Of a stretch of 20,226 nucleotides of DNA, positions 8,101-15,690 are shown one piece after another. The translations under genes and the position numbers were made by a program. The notes beneath the pieces were generated by a model, which was not told where the DNA came from, ran no database searches, and saw only the letters and a list, made by a program, of their open reading frames with translations. How positions within the stretch are numbered: position 1 is the stretch's first letter; each line of letters starts with the position of its first letter. The DNA comes from Flavobacteriales bacterium (GTDB lineage Bacteria > Bacteroidota > Bacteroidia > Flavobacteriales > PHOS-HE28), in the NCBI GenBank assembly GCA_008016945.1, contig SSGN01000071.1, positions 1-20,226 of the forward strand, given 5' to 3'.

Positions 8101-8863
8101 GCATGAAGGCATAATCCTCGTCCTGGTCGGTGTTCACGTATCCGGCAAGCTTGACCGGTGCGGCGAAGGCGCCGCTGGTGAGCAACTCGGTGCGGTAGAT
8201 GTCCAGGCCGGTCTTTCCGTCCTTGCCGTAGCTGGCGTAGTAAATGGCGCCTCCCTGCTGTGGCAGGTAGACCAGGGCGCGTCGTTTGCTCTTCTTGTCC
8301 AGCGCGGACTTCAATTCATCTGGCAGCACTACGATGCGGCCACCGATATCACCCAGCTCATAGAAGCGGAAGAACTCCGCACCGTCGGCTTCGACCCTGC
8401 TGTGCACGCTGATCTCCTTGAGGTTGTTCAGGAGCTGCATGCCATTGCGGCACTGCATGTCCAACGAGGCGATGGGGAATCCCTCCAACTCCTTCTTGTT
8501 GCCGGTGCCCTGGTAGCGCTGGTAGGCGGTGAGGGCGTCCTTGAACTGGTAGTTGAGGTGGTATGCACGGCCCAACCAGTACCACGCATCGGGCGGAATG
8601 GACGGATCCTGCGTGGCGAACTTGAGGTGGCCGATGGCCTTGTCCTTGTCGGTACCGCCGAAAAGCAGACAGGTACCGAACTTGTAGTTGAGCACCCTGT
8701 CCGTGGGCGCCAGGCTCACCAGTTGGCTGTACAGCGGCAGGGCCTCGGCGTAGCTCTTCTCATTGAAAAGTGCATCGGCCTTGGAACGGACCTGCTGATC
8801 ACCCTGTGCCGAAGCCACCAGGGAGAGCAACACGAAGATCACTATGCCCGTTGTGCGGGTCAT
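2183..8863 (-). CDS. Giant secreted TPR-PD40-coiled-coil protein with two C-terminal SPOR domains
   Basis: A 2226-residue exported protein. An N-terminal signal peptide (about 1-20, ending SLVASAQG) is followed by TPR-like helices (about 23-150), including AWYWLGRAYHLNYQFKDALT. PD40/WD40-like beta-propeller segments run from about 200 to 335: YYASYGKDGKTGLDIYR at 208, HPDGRSFYFSSKGHNSMGGYD around 255-275, and a DDVFYMTDAENKQACFASG segment near 302. A CarboxypepD_reg-like beta domain follows (about 346-425). The middle 1450 residues alternate charged coiled coils (roughly 498-741, 1030-1075, 1555-1678) with Ala/Thr/Gln-rich linkers. Two homologous SPOR domains close the chain: one from GIVFKVQIGAFRS at 1913, one from GLFFTVQVGVYS at 2132. 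SPOR domains bind denuded septal peptidoglycan. The N-terminal order resembles T9SS PorE, but PorE ends in an OmpA-like domain. It lies 18 bp after plsY. A periplasmic scaffold tied to the cell wall is inferred; function unknown. Confidence 0.9.
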   Translation of the reverse strand: MTRTTGIVIFVLLSLVASAQGDQQVRSKADALFNEKSYAEALPLYSQLVSLAPTDRVLNYKFGTCLLFGGTDKDKAIGHLKFATQDPSIPPDAWYWLGRAYHLNYQFKDALTAYQRYQGTGNKKELEGFPIASLDMQCRNGMQLLNNLKEISVHSRVEADGAEFFRFYELGDIGGRIVVLPDELKSALDKKSKRRALVYLPQQGGAIYYASYGKDGKTGLDIYRTELLTSGAFAAPVKLAGYVNTDQDEDYAFMHPDGRSFYFSSKGHNSMGGYDVFRAVYDKTSETFGPAENLDFAVNTPDDDVFYMTDAENKQACFASGRSSPQGKLHVYRVSTAQVPVVVTVMKGTYANASDGEDRKAHIVVEDAVTRERVADVRTDINGTYVLALPRGGRFRYLVECGAAGRTYSAEVDVPRASSPRAYRQEVELVRRDGVEEVVVRNYFDSPVEEDMIGLMLEEIKRRARLDVTGERPAIAQQPPVAEPEGDVLTQAGFAGDVTEAKAVQMAKDDAKELQELAKGLAEQSATAYALASDASKAVEEAARMAEATASKATTETNEEERNALMRQAAQQRQVSRSTHLRARAAFGAGQQMEAERIAIQQQAVNANKLATELSQAVTAKDQVATLQHLRTLKQRLDTKSGPEGQLTLAERTRRNLAEQEKEAARRMSMATAKRTEETELADRIERAKRELQTAKNKTRKEELGRSIAEQEQQLVFLHTEAEEALDKAREHERTTAVARGQRSLINHLTARTEPTPPSSARVDTAALAQRIASNGVRIDAIPVDARYDGNFAEPISAMEARSFDWRISGADAILAASATPTQRMSQEGAGDAVHADGRTTSLPERAVIGDVRNAAVPDVPASTDADLTNAGRSVGEGADPAQARTTDNTGTEGGGQHGVTSDAQRTTDTAQGQQPTMANAPVAARQDTVDGSTAKGAISTGVIDGHPAAGAERTTDQGQPLIPSGRSETAQRPVKEEVATGQEGEEAGAMGELPKLGSTAAEAPVEQGTGTEQVADRTNDELASLPDDRFLLENEKAEIQQAMASERNASRREDLKARLAQLEQRLQEADQATEAVVTENEMSIDGVDMQRTPIIFFPTTKDADIVALLYPDYTRDKDRLNALADPVERAEGLSGLELMLADSIRGEMVRQAAVLELAPQQGASVLPKIERLRAMRQERMVEAERIMREVGTLAVKEDPGPDGLPRTTSAPTYAEGQDPIADRFIHIPSDRQEVFASKVVHRSPKVDEAVAAKEAYLERMRVIDQRVDSLEAAMVGLPRKEYDRKRREADRLIDERMIIRSDLGQRSAFLSKEEWRSAQDSLKKVERQVVALGLVPNENLLLVSEEFRTSATQRFNEAEVLRKKADRTEDIILRDSLLRTAYHMELEALNDMDKAITVKTYLIGDRFTRGESLAYDEVARRVLSITTETAPTLASDRSSGRTTASDHHLQQERPAVDVAGNSTGSENTATMAQRTDGTTTQGAEGTPTAVGGSTQQNAAPPEAAVLNTATVPAPSNAATPQQGAEAAERARAEAIALADRTEGTLPGAARGSMDRYESYLTSETVMLKVEALDPTLDRDLLSLRKEQAARESAALEQRSLGLADRATAMEDSAATARKRERERLEQLALRARQQADSLHERSLAMAEHARTFELQQRDAEQAKTLRDRLVKYYYLSSEEQVVVLDDADMSRYFQMKARALEQLDAAAEAEASARANRELGEVLRKEVEAVRGEQAVGRLTEAEGAAKREVLLGRAELLSARADSLSNIAARLRGAANINESQAGVLLQGMPADRSTEWMAMEMRTRRTEPLLAQVEPQLEGAHPAGGTAGTDARPAEAPATTAAPTRNIAPPFGTDQRGERPVVARPIADIPDPATSTLVIPEVLVHDVFEIRPTSAPTPVAIPMDARMPDGIVFKVQIGAFRSPIREQVFSDMTPVMGEHTQTGFIRYTAGLFTGFQQAAAAKDKVRDRGYRDAFVVAYRDGVRIPLGEAMRLARAAENAAATEASALAGTPSPSGTANATPAAQGVAVDAAPRTTDAAPAVVREPGNTVLDPVRTTTQPQTPAAVLIQAPVSVSPAMAQEQADITEQVLAKYPASAQEIVANFTPPANATAYYAVPGAAPAIQVETIKGLFFTVQVGVYSKPVALDKLFNLNELNSERTETGKIRYTTGRYADTEQARVRKERSVSQGVKDAFVTAYLNGRRIPVQEAAVLLQRFGPEILAKP

Positions 8864-8881
8864 CGCAAAGAGTGGGCGCTT

Positions 8882-9556
8882 TTACGGACGGTCCTGGCCT
8901 GGTGTTTCATTCGATGGGGTTCTTCTTCCCGCCAACGTCATCCGATTCTCCTCGCCACGGATCAACCGCCCGATGTTCTCCCGATGGGTGTAGAACACAA
9001 GCAAGCAGAGGACCAAGGCGAAGCCGATCTTCACGGCACTGAACTCCTTGTAGATGAGGATCACGGCCAGCGGGAAGGCCAGGGCCGCGCAAAGTGAACC
9101 CAGGGAGACGTAGCGCCACAGGTAGAACACCACCGCGAAGACCACTACGCAGATGGCCGCCGCACCGGGGTGTACCGCGAGCACCCCACCCAATGATGTG
9201 GCCACGCCCTTGCCCCCTTTGAACCGGGCGAACACCGGATAGAGGTGACCGATCACGGCGGCACCCACCAAGGCCACGCGGAACCACATCCAAGGTGCCG
9301 TATCGGGCTCCAGGTGTGTGAGGTTGGGCAAAAGCCGGACCGGGACGAACCCTTTGAGGATATCCACGAGCAACACGGGGATGCCCGCCTTCGGCCCCAG
9401 CACGCGGAACGTGTTGGTGGCGCCGGCGTTGTGGCTGCCATGTTGCCGCACATCCACGCCGTAGAAGGCCCTGCCCCACCAGACACTGGTGGGGATGCTA
9501 CCGATCAGGTAAGCGATCACCATCGCTGCTATGCCGTACACCCAAGGGAATTCCAT
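8882..9556 (-). CDS. plsY: PlsY, acyl-phosphate:glycerol-3-phosphate acyltransferase
   Basis: A 224-residue integral membrane enzyme that transfers the acyl group of acyl-phosphate to glycerol-3-phosphate, making lysophosphatidic acid in the first step of phospholipid synthesis. All PlsY landmarks are present: GSIPT (19-23), GSHNAGATN (40-48), GHLYPVFARFKGGKGVAT (103-120) and a late THRENIGRLIRGEE segment. Hydrophobic stretches between these motifs form the membrane helices. The last 15 or so residues (after GEENRMTLAG) are a polar tail. The ATG lies 3 bp beyond the stop of the 1491-residue gene and the stop is 18 bp before the 2226-residue gene, so plsY is embedded between two giant exported proteins and is almost certainly transcribed with them. 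No sign of truncation. Confidence 0.97.
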   Translation of the reverse strand: MEFPWVYGIAAMVIAYLIGSIPTSVWWGRAFYGVDVRQHGSHNAGATNTFRVLGPKAGIPVLLVDILKGFVPVRLLPNLTHLEPDTAPWMWFRVALVGAAVIGHLYPVFARFKGGKGVATSLGGVLAVHPGAAAICVVVFAVVFYLWRYVSLGSLCAALAFPLAVILIYKEFSAVKIGFALVLCLLVFYTHRENIGRLIRGEENRMTLAGRRTPSNETPGQDRP

Positions 9557-9559
9557 GGT

Positions 9560-12500
9560 TCAAAGTCCGAATCGTTCGCGGAAATCGTCGACCTTCTTCT
9601 TGTTCGTGAGGATGAACTGGTATGGGGGCTGGTCCTTTCCTCCATCCAACTGACGTTTATCCTCCTTCAATTCGCTCAACATGGTGTTGAACGTGGCATC
9701 GCTGCTGTAGGCGTACATGATGTTGCGCGTGTACTGGAAGAAGTAGTAGGACTGATCGTCCATGGCGAGGTACACCGACAGGATGTCGCCACTGCGCTTG
9801 CGTTCGAGATGGACCTTGCCTTTGACATAGCGGTACACCGGCTTCTTGAGGATGCTGGCGATACCGATGGGCCCCGTGCTCACCCAACTCTGCTCCGGAC
9901 CATCCCAGGCCATCTTCACATCGGCGAGCACCAACGGTTTCACCAGCTCGTCCGGCAACTTCTTGATCTCGCCCTTGATGCTGAGTTCGCTGATGAGCTT
10001 GTCGGATCGCTCCAGGCCGAGCACCTCGCGCAGCATGCGTTCGTAATAGGTCTTGGTGACATCCACGGGCTTGAGGTCGGGGTAGGCGACCATCTCGGTG
10101 GCCATGCGTTCCAAGGCATTGTCCAGGAAGAAGAAGTCGTGGATCATGACCTCCTCGGTGGTGAGCTTGCGCCCTTCGGCCTCGTACCGTACACCGCCGA
10201 CATTGGTAAGGTTCACCCGGCCCAGGTCCACCCCATGGTGTATCCGGCCATCGCCCATGATCACGCAGTTCTCCACGGCCAGGCTCACGAGGTCGCCGGG
10301 CAGGTCGCGCTTGCGGATCTTATCCTTGTTGGAGATCATGTACTCCTTGCGCGCCTTGTCGAAGAACAACAGGCCCTTGGCGCTGATGATATGCCGATCC
10401 TTGGGGTCGGCCACCCGGCTGAGGAAGGTTCCGTACACGCTGAAGGGGTCCTCGTTGGTGAGGTGCACCCCGGCGCCGATCAGGGCACCTTGGTCGTCGT
10501 AAAGGGTATCGGCCACGGGGATGAAGACCTCGAGCGGATCGATGGGGCCGCTGAACTTCATCCAGTTCCTGGCCAACCCTTCACAACCGTGCTGGATCCG
10601 GGTGCTGCCGCTGAAGGTGAGTTCCTTGATGCTGGCGGTCAAGGACACATCGCCGAAGAAGTCGAAGGCCGGGCTCAGTCGGAAATCCTGCTCCTGTCCG
10701 ATGCGACCGCGCGCCACGGTCTGCAAACCGGTGTCGACCTTGATCTCGGTGAGGGCGATCTTGAATCGTTTCTGATCCTCGTCCACATAGTCGATGTCGC
10801 CGGTGGCGGTGTATTTCCGTTTGGCCTTGATGTCCACCACGGCGTTGTAGATGCGGTGGTGCTTGGTGACATAGTTGGCGGTGATCACCGCATTGGTCAG
10901 GGGGTCCATCACGGCGTTCTTGCGGATACGTACGCGCATGCTGTCGGGGGTCACCAGTGCATCGGCCACCTGGATGTACTGCACTTCGTTGGCGGTGATG
11001 AGGTGCTTCTTCAGGTCGTAGCGGGCCTTGGGGGCCATGAAGCTGAGCGAATCCTGATCGGGCCTCATGCTGATGAAGTTGGAGCCGGAAAGCTGGAGGT
11101 CTTCGTTGCCAACGGCCGCGGTGCGGTCGCTCTCCAGTTCGATGTCGCCCTGATCCATGAACCATTTGAAGCGGTCCATGTAGCAGAAGTACTGGTTGAC
11201 CGGGAACTCCACCTTGGTCTCGTTGCCGTTGCTCACGAACTCACCCACACGCTCGTCGAGTTTCACCGTGGCGTTGACGTTGTCGGTCTTGAAGGCGATG
11301 CTGGCCGTGTCGCCTTCGGTGAGGCGGAAGTCCGAAGTGTCCGCATGCACTTGCATGGTGGTGAACTGGAACAGTCTCGACGCCAGGGTGGCGTTCTTGA
11401 AGTCCACAAGGCCGGAGCCGGTCATGCCCGATGGTCTCAGGTCGGTGAGGCCATGGAGGTAGGCCTGGTCGCCGAACATCACCATGGGCTTCTTCAGCTT
11501 CTCGGTGCGGAGCACATCGTTGGCCGGTTCAAGACGAACGAACAGATCGGCTCCGCGTACATCGGGCACCTTGCTGGGTGCGGTACTTGACTTGTTGTAC
11601 AGGGTATCGGCCCGGCCGAGGGTGCTGTCCGGGCAGAAAACGAGCGCCTTGGAGCGCAAGGTGGTGGTGAGGTATTCGAGTTCCCCCTTCCCCTGGAGCC
11701 CGCGGCTGTTGAGGGCGATCTCGGCGGTGAACTTCGCCTTCTTGCCGTAGAGTGGCATGCCGCCATCGCCGGTGCTGCGTACGAAGCCCAGGGCGTAGTC
11801 CGGTTGCAGGCCCAGGGGTTCCTTGATGTCGGGGAAGATGCCACCGCTCACCAGGGTGCCGGTGAAGTTGAGGCCTGCGTTGGTGAAGTTGTCCAAGCTG
11901 TCGAGCTGGAAGGGATCGCTGCGGTAATAGAACTTGTCGCGCTTGTACACTCCGCGCTGGGTAGAGCGCTTGTCGTAGAACACGTAGCTCTCTTTGGTGC
12001 TGTTGAACTTCGGGAATTGCGGATAGCGCCCCGTCATCCGTCCATCGGGGCCCTTCACCTGTTGCAGGCCGTTCTTATTGCTCGGTTCGTCGATCTCCAG
12101 TGTTCCGGTCACCTGTTCGAGAACGTTCTTCACGCGCACCAGGGTGTTCTGCCCTTGGTCGTTCTTCTCGAAGCTATCGGCCATGAAGCTCACGCTGTCC
12201 ACGTTGAGCAGGTCGATCACGAAGGGGTCGTAGTGGAAGTAGTACTCCTTGCCGTAATACTGGAGTTTGCCTGCTTGTACGCTTCCGCCGAAGGTGAAGT
12301 CGCGCCCTTTCTTCACGGTGACCTGCTTGCCGCTGGGGTAGATCTTCACGTCCTGGGAGTCGCTCACCACGACGCGTGCCACGCCCATGATCGCGAGGTC
12401 GTAGTTGAGCAGGTTCACCGTGGCGTTGAGGCTGTCGCTGTTGCTGTTGAACTGCAGCACATCGTAATCCTGCTTGCCCGCGCTGTTCAGGATGTGCTGG

Positions 12501-14035
12501 CGCAAGCGCGGCATCACCTCCACCCATTCGGTCTCGGGGTCGAACGCGAGGTACCCCTTATTGGCCATGTCGATCAGCAGCGGTAACACGGCCTGTTTCT
12601 GCATCTTGCTATACACGGCGAACTCCTGGGCATAGAACCGGCCTTCGTTCTGTTTGCTGAAGTCGTTGATCCGCACCAGCGGGTGCACCTCATCGATGCC
12701 CAACATGGCCATGTAGCGCTTCTCCTTGAAATAATCGAAGCTCTCGAAGCTCGCCTTGGTCTGGGTGCTTCCCTGGAGGTTGCCCAGTTGGAGCAGCGGA
12801 TCACCTTGTTTCCAGGTGATCGTCTCGAAGTACATGTCGAGCTTGTGGTACGTATCGTAGAACGGCGCCTTGCCCAATCCTTCGTCCTTCTTGATCAGCG
12901 TTAGCTGTTTCTTGCCTTTCAAGAACCGCATGCTCACGCTCGGGTGGTGAATGGAATCCTGCTCCAGAAGCAGTTGTAACGCCACATCGTCGCTGGTGAT
13001 GCGCTCGGGTTCGATGCTGAAGGACAGCCCGCGTGTGATGATGAACGGGCGCTTGTCGCGGTAGAAGGTCATGAACGCCGGTTCCTCCTTGGTGCCATAG
13101 CCTTGCAACCGGGCGCCCTGCATGGTGAAGCCCCCTTCGAAGTCGATGCCATCGGCGATGTCGCGGATCTTCATGCGCCGGTCGTAGCTCTCGAACCGCG
13201 GGTAGCTGGCGGTCTTCTCTTCCACGTTGGCGAGCACCTTATCGGTGACCTTTCCCAGCAGGGTGCGCTCGAAATACGGGTCGTTGAACTGTACTGAGTC
13301 CACCTCGAAGGTGGCGCTCTTCATCCGGATCTCGTACTTGTGCCCCCACTCGGCAAAGGTGGCCGTGGGCTTGAGGCCGGCCCTTTCCCAAGTGACCTTG
13401 CCACCGGTGCCATGCCAGGTCTCGAGTGTAGGCAGGTACGTTCCGCTGGTGCCCAGGATCACCGCGCTATCGCCTTTGGCCGCACATACCAGATCCGACT
13501 TGGGAAAGACGATCCGGGGGATGGAATCGAACTCGAAGGTGAACTTGGAGGTTCGGCTGCGCCACCGGGTGCTGGCACTGGCGAACATGGTGTTATCCTT
13601 GAACAGGTTCGCACAGGTGGCGATGAAGGCCACTACGTTCTGTTTACGCCCACTCTGCACCAATTTGTCCATGCCCTGCATCCAGGCATCGAACTCGGAG
13701 GGGTTACGTCCGCCGTTGGGGAATGCGGCGATGGCCCCGAGGTAGTCCCGGAAATGCGGGAAAGCTTCGAAGCGCTTCTTCACCATGTAGTTGGCCACCT
13801 CCACCACGCGGGTGCGTTGGGCGGCGCTGTAGTACGATCCATTCCACACCGGTGCGAAGACCTGCTCCATGAAGGGCTTACCCTCCTTCTTGTCGGCTTC
13901 CACGATGAAGGCCGTGATCTCCTGAAGGAACACGGCGGGGTCGGTGGAGAAGGCCTTGGTCTGGGCGTTGGCCTTTAGGCCCAGGAGGACCGCTGCCAAG
14001 GCGAGCGTGCGGGAGAGCATACGAGCCATGTTCAT
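9560..14035 (-). CDS. Giant (1491-aa) secreted beta-rich protein of unknown function
   Basis: A 1491-residue exported protein. A signal peptide ends near residue 25 (KANAQ, then TKAFSTDP). A short helical N-terminal part (to about 165) precedes a very long region of alternating short beta strands with W, Y and F at regular spacing. Examples are LETWHGTGGKVTWERAG (about 202-218), DIADGIDFEGGFTMQGARLQ, and strand pairs such as ITANEVQYIQVADALVTPDS and TATGDIDYVDEDQKRFKI in the 1000-1150 region. The pattern recalls stacked beta-jellyroll or beta-helix proteins (LptA/LptD- or AsmA-like), but I see no diagnostic motif. The C-terminus has WVSTGPIGIASI, HLERKRSGDILSVYL and SYYFFQYTRNIM blocks that I believe recur in unnamed Bacteroidota homologues. 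Its ATG overlaps the prmA stop (ATGA), indicating translational coupling; plsY follows after 3 bp. Intact, function not assigned. Confidence 0.9.
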   Translation of the reverse strand: MNMARMLSRTLALAAVLLGLKANAQTKAFSTDPAVFLQEITAFIVEADKKEGKPFMEQVFAPVWNGSYYSAAQRTRVVEVANYMVKKRFEAFPHFRDYLGAIAAFPNGGRNPSEFDAWMQGMDKLVQSGRKQNVVAFIATCANLFKDNTMFASASTRWRSRTSKFTFEFDSIPRIVFPKSDLVCAAKGDSAVILGTSGTYLPTLETWHGTGGKVTWERAGLKPTATFAEWGHKYEIRMKSATFEVDSVQFNDPYFERTLLGKVTDKVLANVEEKTASYPRFESYDRRMKIRDIADGIDFEGGFTMQGARLQGYGTKEEPAFMTFYRDKRPFIITRGLSFSIEPERITSDDVALQLLLEQDSIHHPSVSMRFLKGKKQLTLIKKDEGLGKAPFYDTYHKLDMYFETITWKQGDPLLQLGNLQGSTQTKASFESFDYFKEKRYMAMLGIDEVHPLVRINDFSKQNEGRFYAQEFAVYSKMQKQAVLPLLIDMANKGYLAFDPETEWVEVMPRLRQHILNSAGKQDYDVLQFNSNSDSLNATVNLLNYDLAIMGVARVVVSDSQDVKIYPSGKQVTVKKGRDFTFGGSVQAGKLQYYGKEYYFHYDPFVIDLLNVDSVSFMADSFEKNDQGQNTLVRVKNVLEQVTGTLEIDEPSNKNGLQQVKGPDGRMTGRYPQFPKFNSTKESYVFYDKRSTQRGVYKRDKFYYRSDPFQLDSLDNFTNAGLNFTGTLVSGGIFPDIKEPLGLQPDYALGFVRSTGDGGMPLYGKKAKFTAEIALNSRGLQGKGELEYLTTTLRSKALVFCPDSTLGRADTLYNKSSTAPSKVPDVRGADLFVRLEPANDVLRTEKLKKPMVMFGDQAYLHGLTDLRPSGMTGSGLVDFKNATLASRLFQFTTMQVHADTSDFRLTEGDTASIAFKTDNVNATVKLDERVGEFVSNGNETKVEFPVNQYFCYMDRFKWFMDQGDIELESDRTAAVGNEDLQLSGSNFISMRPDQDSLSFMAPKARYDLKKHLITANEVQYIQVADALVTPDSMRVRIRKNAVMDPLTNAVITANYVTKHHRIYNAVVDIKAKRKYTATGDIDYVDEDQKRFKIALTEIKVDTGLQTVARGRIGQEQDFRLSPAFDFFGDVSLTASIKELTFSGSTRIQHGCEGLARNWMKFSGPIDPLEVFIPVADTLYDDQGALIGAGVHLTNEDPFSVYGTFLSRVADPKDRHIISAKGLLFFDKARKEYMISNKDKIRKRDLPGDLVSLAVENCVIMGDGRIHHGVDLGRVNLTNVGGVRYEAEGRKLTTEEVMIHDFFFLDNALERMATEMVAYPDLKPVDVTKTYYERMLREVLGLERSDKLISELSIKGEIKKLPDELVKPLVLADVKMAWDGPEQSWVSTGPIGIASILKKPVYRYVKGKVHLERKRSGDILSVYLAMDDQSYYFFQYTRNIMYAYSSDATFNTMLSELKEDKRQLDGGKDQPPYQFILTNKKKVDDFRERFGL

Positions 14036-14901
14036 CGTGCTGGACTTTTACGACACCCGAGCAACGACCATTCCCCTTCTTCGAGGAATTCCACGGGTAC
14101 CAGGCCCTGTTCCCGGGCCGCGGCCTCGAGCAATGGCCTATCCGCCGTGATGAAGCCGCTGAGGAACAACGCTGCTCCGGGGCGCAAGGCATCGGCCATC
14201 CAGGCCATGGCCTCGATCAAGGTATTGCGTTCGATGTTCGCCAAAATAAGGTCGTAGCCATGGCCTTGCAGGTCCACTGCCACCCCCTTTTCCACAGTGA
14301 TGCGGGTACAACCGTTGCGCTCGACGTTCTCCCGGGCATTGATCACGGCTTGCTCGTCGATATCGATGGCACTGACCACTGCGGCTCCCATGCGTTCGGC
14401 CAGGATGGCGAGCACCGCGGTGCCGCAGCCCAGGTCGCACACGACCTTGCCGCCCAGTCCTTCAGCGAAGGCGCCTCCGGTGTGCTGCAGGCCCAACATG
14501 GCCCGCACCATCATGCGGGTGGTGGCATGGTGCCCCGTGCCGAAGGCCATGCGCGGGTGAATGACGATCTCGTGGAGGAACCCCTCGGCCACGGGATGGT
14601 GCTCGGCCCGGATCCGTACCTCGCGCCCCACCTCCACGGGTTGGAAGCTACTCTCCCACTCGGCGTTCCAATTGCGTTGTTCCAGTTTGGACACCGCCCA
14701 TGACACCGTCACGTGCGGATCGCGCAGGGTAAGGAAGGACTGTAGGGCGTTCACATCGAACCGTTCGTCCTCGATATAGGCATCCAGGCCACCGGTGGTC
14801 TCTTCGAAGCTGTCGTAGCCGGCCTCGGTGAGCTCCACCATGAGGATATCGCGCCACGGATCCACCGGTGCGATGAGGAAGGAAAGGCGGGTGTAGGGCA
14901 C
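14032..14901 (-). CDS. prmA: PrmA, ribosomal protein L11 methyltransferase
   Basis: A 289-residue SAM-dependent enzyme that methylates ribosomal protein L11 in the cytoplasm. The N-terminal substrate-recognition domain carries EAGYDSFEETTGGLDAYIED, as in Bacteroidota PrmA. The catalytic half shows PRMAFGTGHHATT (116-128), the SAM loop DLGCGTAVLAI (156-166), the acidic strand SAIDIDEQAVINAREN and the LANIERN motif (220-226). The frame is open to 15006, deep inside tpiA. I chose GTG at 14901, 19 bp after the tpiA stop, because no ATG is available and the following MPYTRLSF opening and length fit the family. The stop overlaps the next gene's start as ATGA. Start codon is less certain than identity. 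Confidence 0.94.
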   Translation of the reverse strand: MPYTRLSFLIAPVDPWRDILMVELTEAGYDSFEETTGGLDAYIEDERFDVNALQSFLTLRDPHVTVSWAVSKLEQRNWNAEWESSFQPVEVGREVRIRAEHHPVAEGFLHEIVIHPRMAFGTGHHATTRMMVRAMLGLQHTGGAFAEGLGGKVVCDLGCGTAVLAILAERMGAAVVSAIDIDEQAVINARENVERNGCTRITVEKGVAVDLQGHGYDLILANIERNTLIEAMAWMADALRPGAALFLSGFITADRPLLEAAAREQGLVPVEFLEEGEWSLLGCRKSPAR

Positions 14902-14920
14902 GTTGGGTTGGTCGTTGTGT

Positions 14921-15685
14921 TCAGCCTGCGTGATGGGCGATGCCGGCGATGCGTACGAGCTCGCCGAACGCTGCGGCGTCCAAGGCGGCACCGCCGATGA
15001 GGCCACCGTTCACATCGGGGTTGGCGAAGAGTTCGGCGGCGTTCTCGGGCTTGCACGATCCGCCGTAGAGGATGGGGACCGACTGCGCCACCTCGGTGCC
15101 GTAGGCGGCCAACAGGGTTCGGATATGGGCATGCATCTCCTGGGCTTGCGCGGCGGTGGCGGTGAGCCCCGTGCCAATGGCCCAGACCGGTTCGTAGGCG
15201 ATCACGATCCGGCAGAGCCGTTCGTTGCCCAGGCCGCTGAGCGCGGTATCGAGCTGCCGAGACACCACCTCGAAGTGCCGACCAGCCTCGCGTTCCTCCT
15301 TGAGTTCGCCACAACAGTGGATCGGGGTGATGTCGTGCTCGAGCAAGGCGACGATCTTCTGGGCCAGGACGGTATCCGTTTCGTTGTAGTACTGCCGGCG
15401 TTCGCTATGCCCTACGATACAGGCGCGTACCCCGATGCTCTTGAGCATGGCCGCGCTCACCTCGCCGGTGAACGCCCCCTGCTGCTGCTGGTGGCAGTTC
15501 TGTGCGGCCACCACGATGCCCGTGCCCACGGTGCGTTCCACGGCTTGGGCCAGGAAGGGGAACGGTGGGGCCACGATCACCTCCACGCCCGCGGGGATGG
15601 GGGTTCGCTTCACTTCTTCGATCAAGGCTGCCGCACCATCGCGGTCCTTGTGCATCTTCCAATTGCCGGCTACGATCGTTCGCAT
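14921..15685 (-). CDS. tpiA: TpiA, triosephosphate isomerase
   Basis: A 254-residue TIM-barrel enzyme interconverting dihydroxyacetone phosphate and glyceraldehyde 3-phosphate in glycolysis and gluconeogenesis. The active site is complete: Asn8 and Lys10 in GNWKM, the electrophile His93 in IVGHSERR, and the catalytic base Glu165 in AYEPVWAIGTG with flexible loop 6. The phosphate-binding LYGGSCKPENA and GLIGGAALD motifs are also present. Length is normal. The ATG at 15685 follows an 83-bp gap after the upstream gene, the longest gap within this run, and a CATCTTTG box lies 5 bp before the start. prmA follows 19 bp downstream. Dihydroxyacetone phosphate is also the precursor of the glycerol-3-phosphate used by plsY, though a functional link is only suggestive. 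Confidence 0.98.
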   Translation of the reverse strand: MRTIVAGNWKMHKDRDGAAALIEEVKRTPIPAGVEVIVAPPFPFLAQAVERTVGTGIVVAAQNCHQQQQGAFTGEVSAAMLKSIGVRACIVGHSERRQYYNETDTVLAQKIVALLEHDITPIHCCGELKEEREAGRHFEVVSRQLDTALSGLGNERLCRIVIAYEPVWAIGTGLTATAAQAQEMHAHIRTLLAAYGTEVAQSVPILYGGSCKPENAAELFANPDVNGGLIGGAALDAAAFGELVRIAGIAHHAG

Positions 15686-15690
15686 GATCG

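Noticed and set aside
9557..9570. A CTTTG sequence just before plsY resembling a -7 box
   Set aside because: It lies inside the last codons of the upstream gene, lacks the TA half of the box, and plsY is clearly within an operon.
9245..11590. A 781-codon plus-strand frame antisense to plsY and the 1491-residue gene
   Set aside because: His/Gly/Val-rich composition, no motifs, and the opposite strand has an intact signal-peptide protein with clear start and stop context.
14902..15006. Longer prmA start inside tpiA
   Set aside because: It would overlap the conserved end of tpiA by over 80 bp, and the extra residues do not resemble the PrmA N-terminus.
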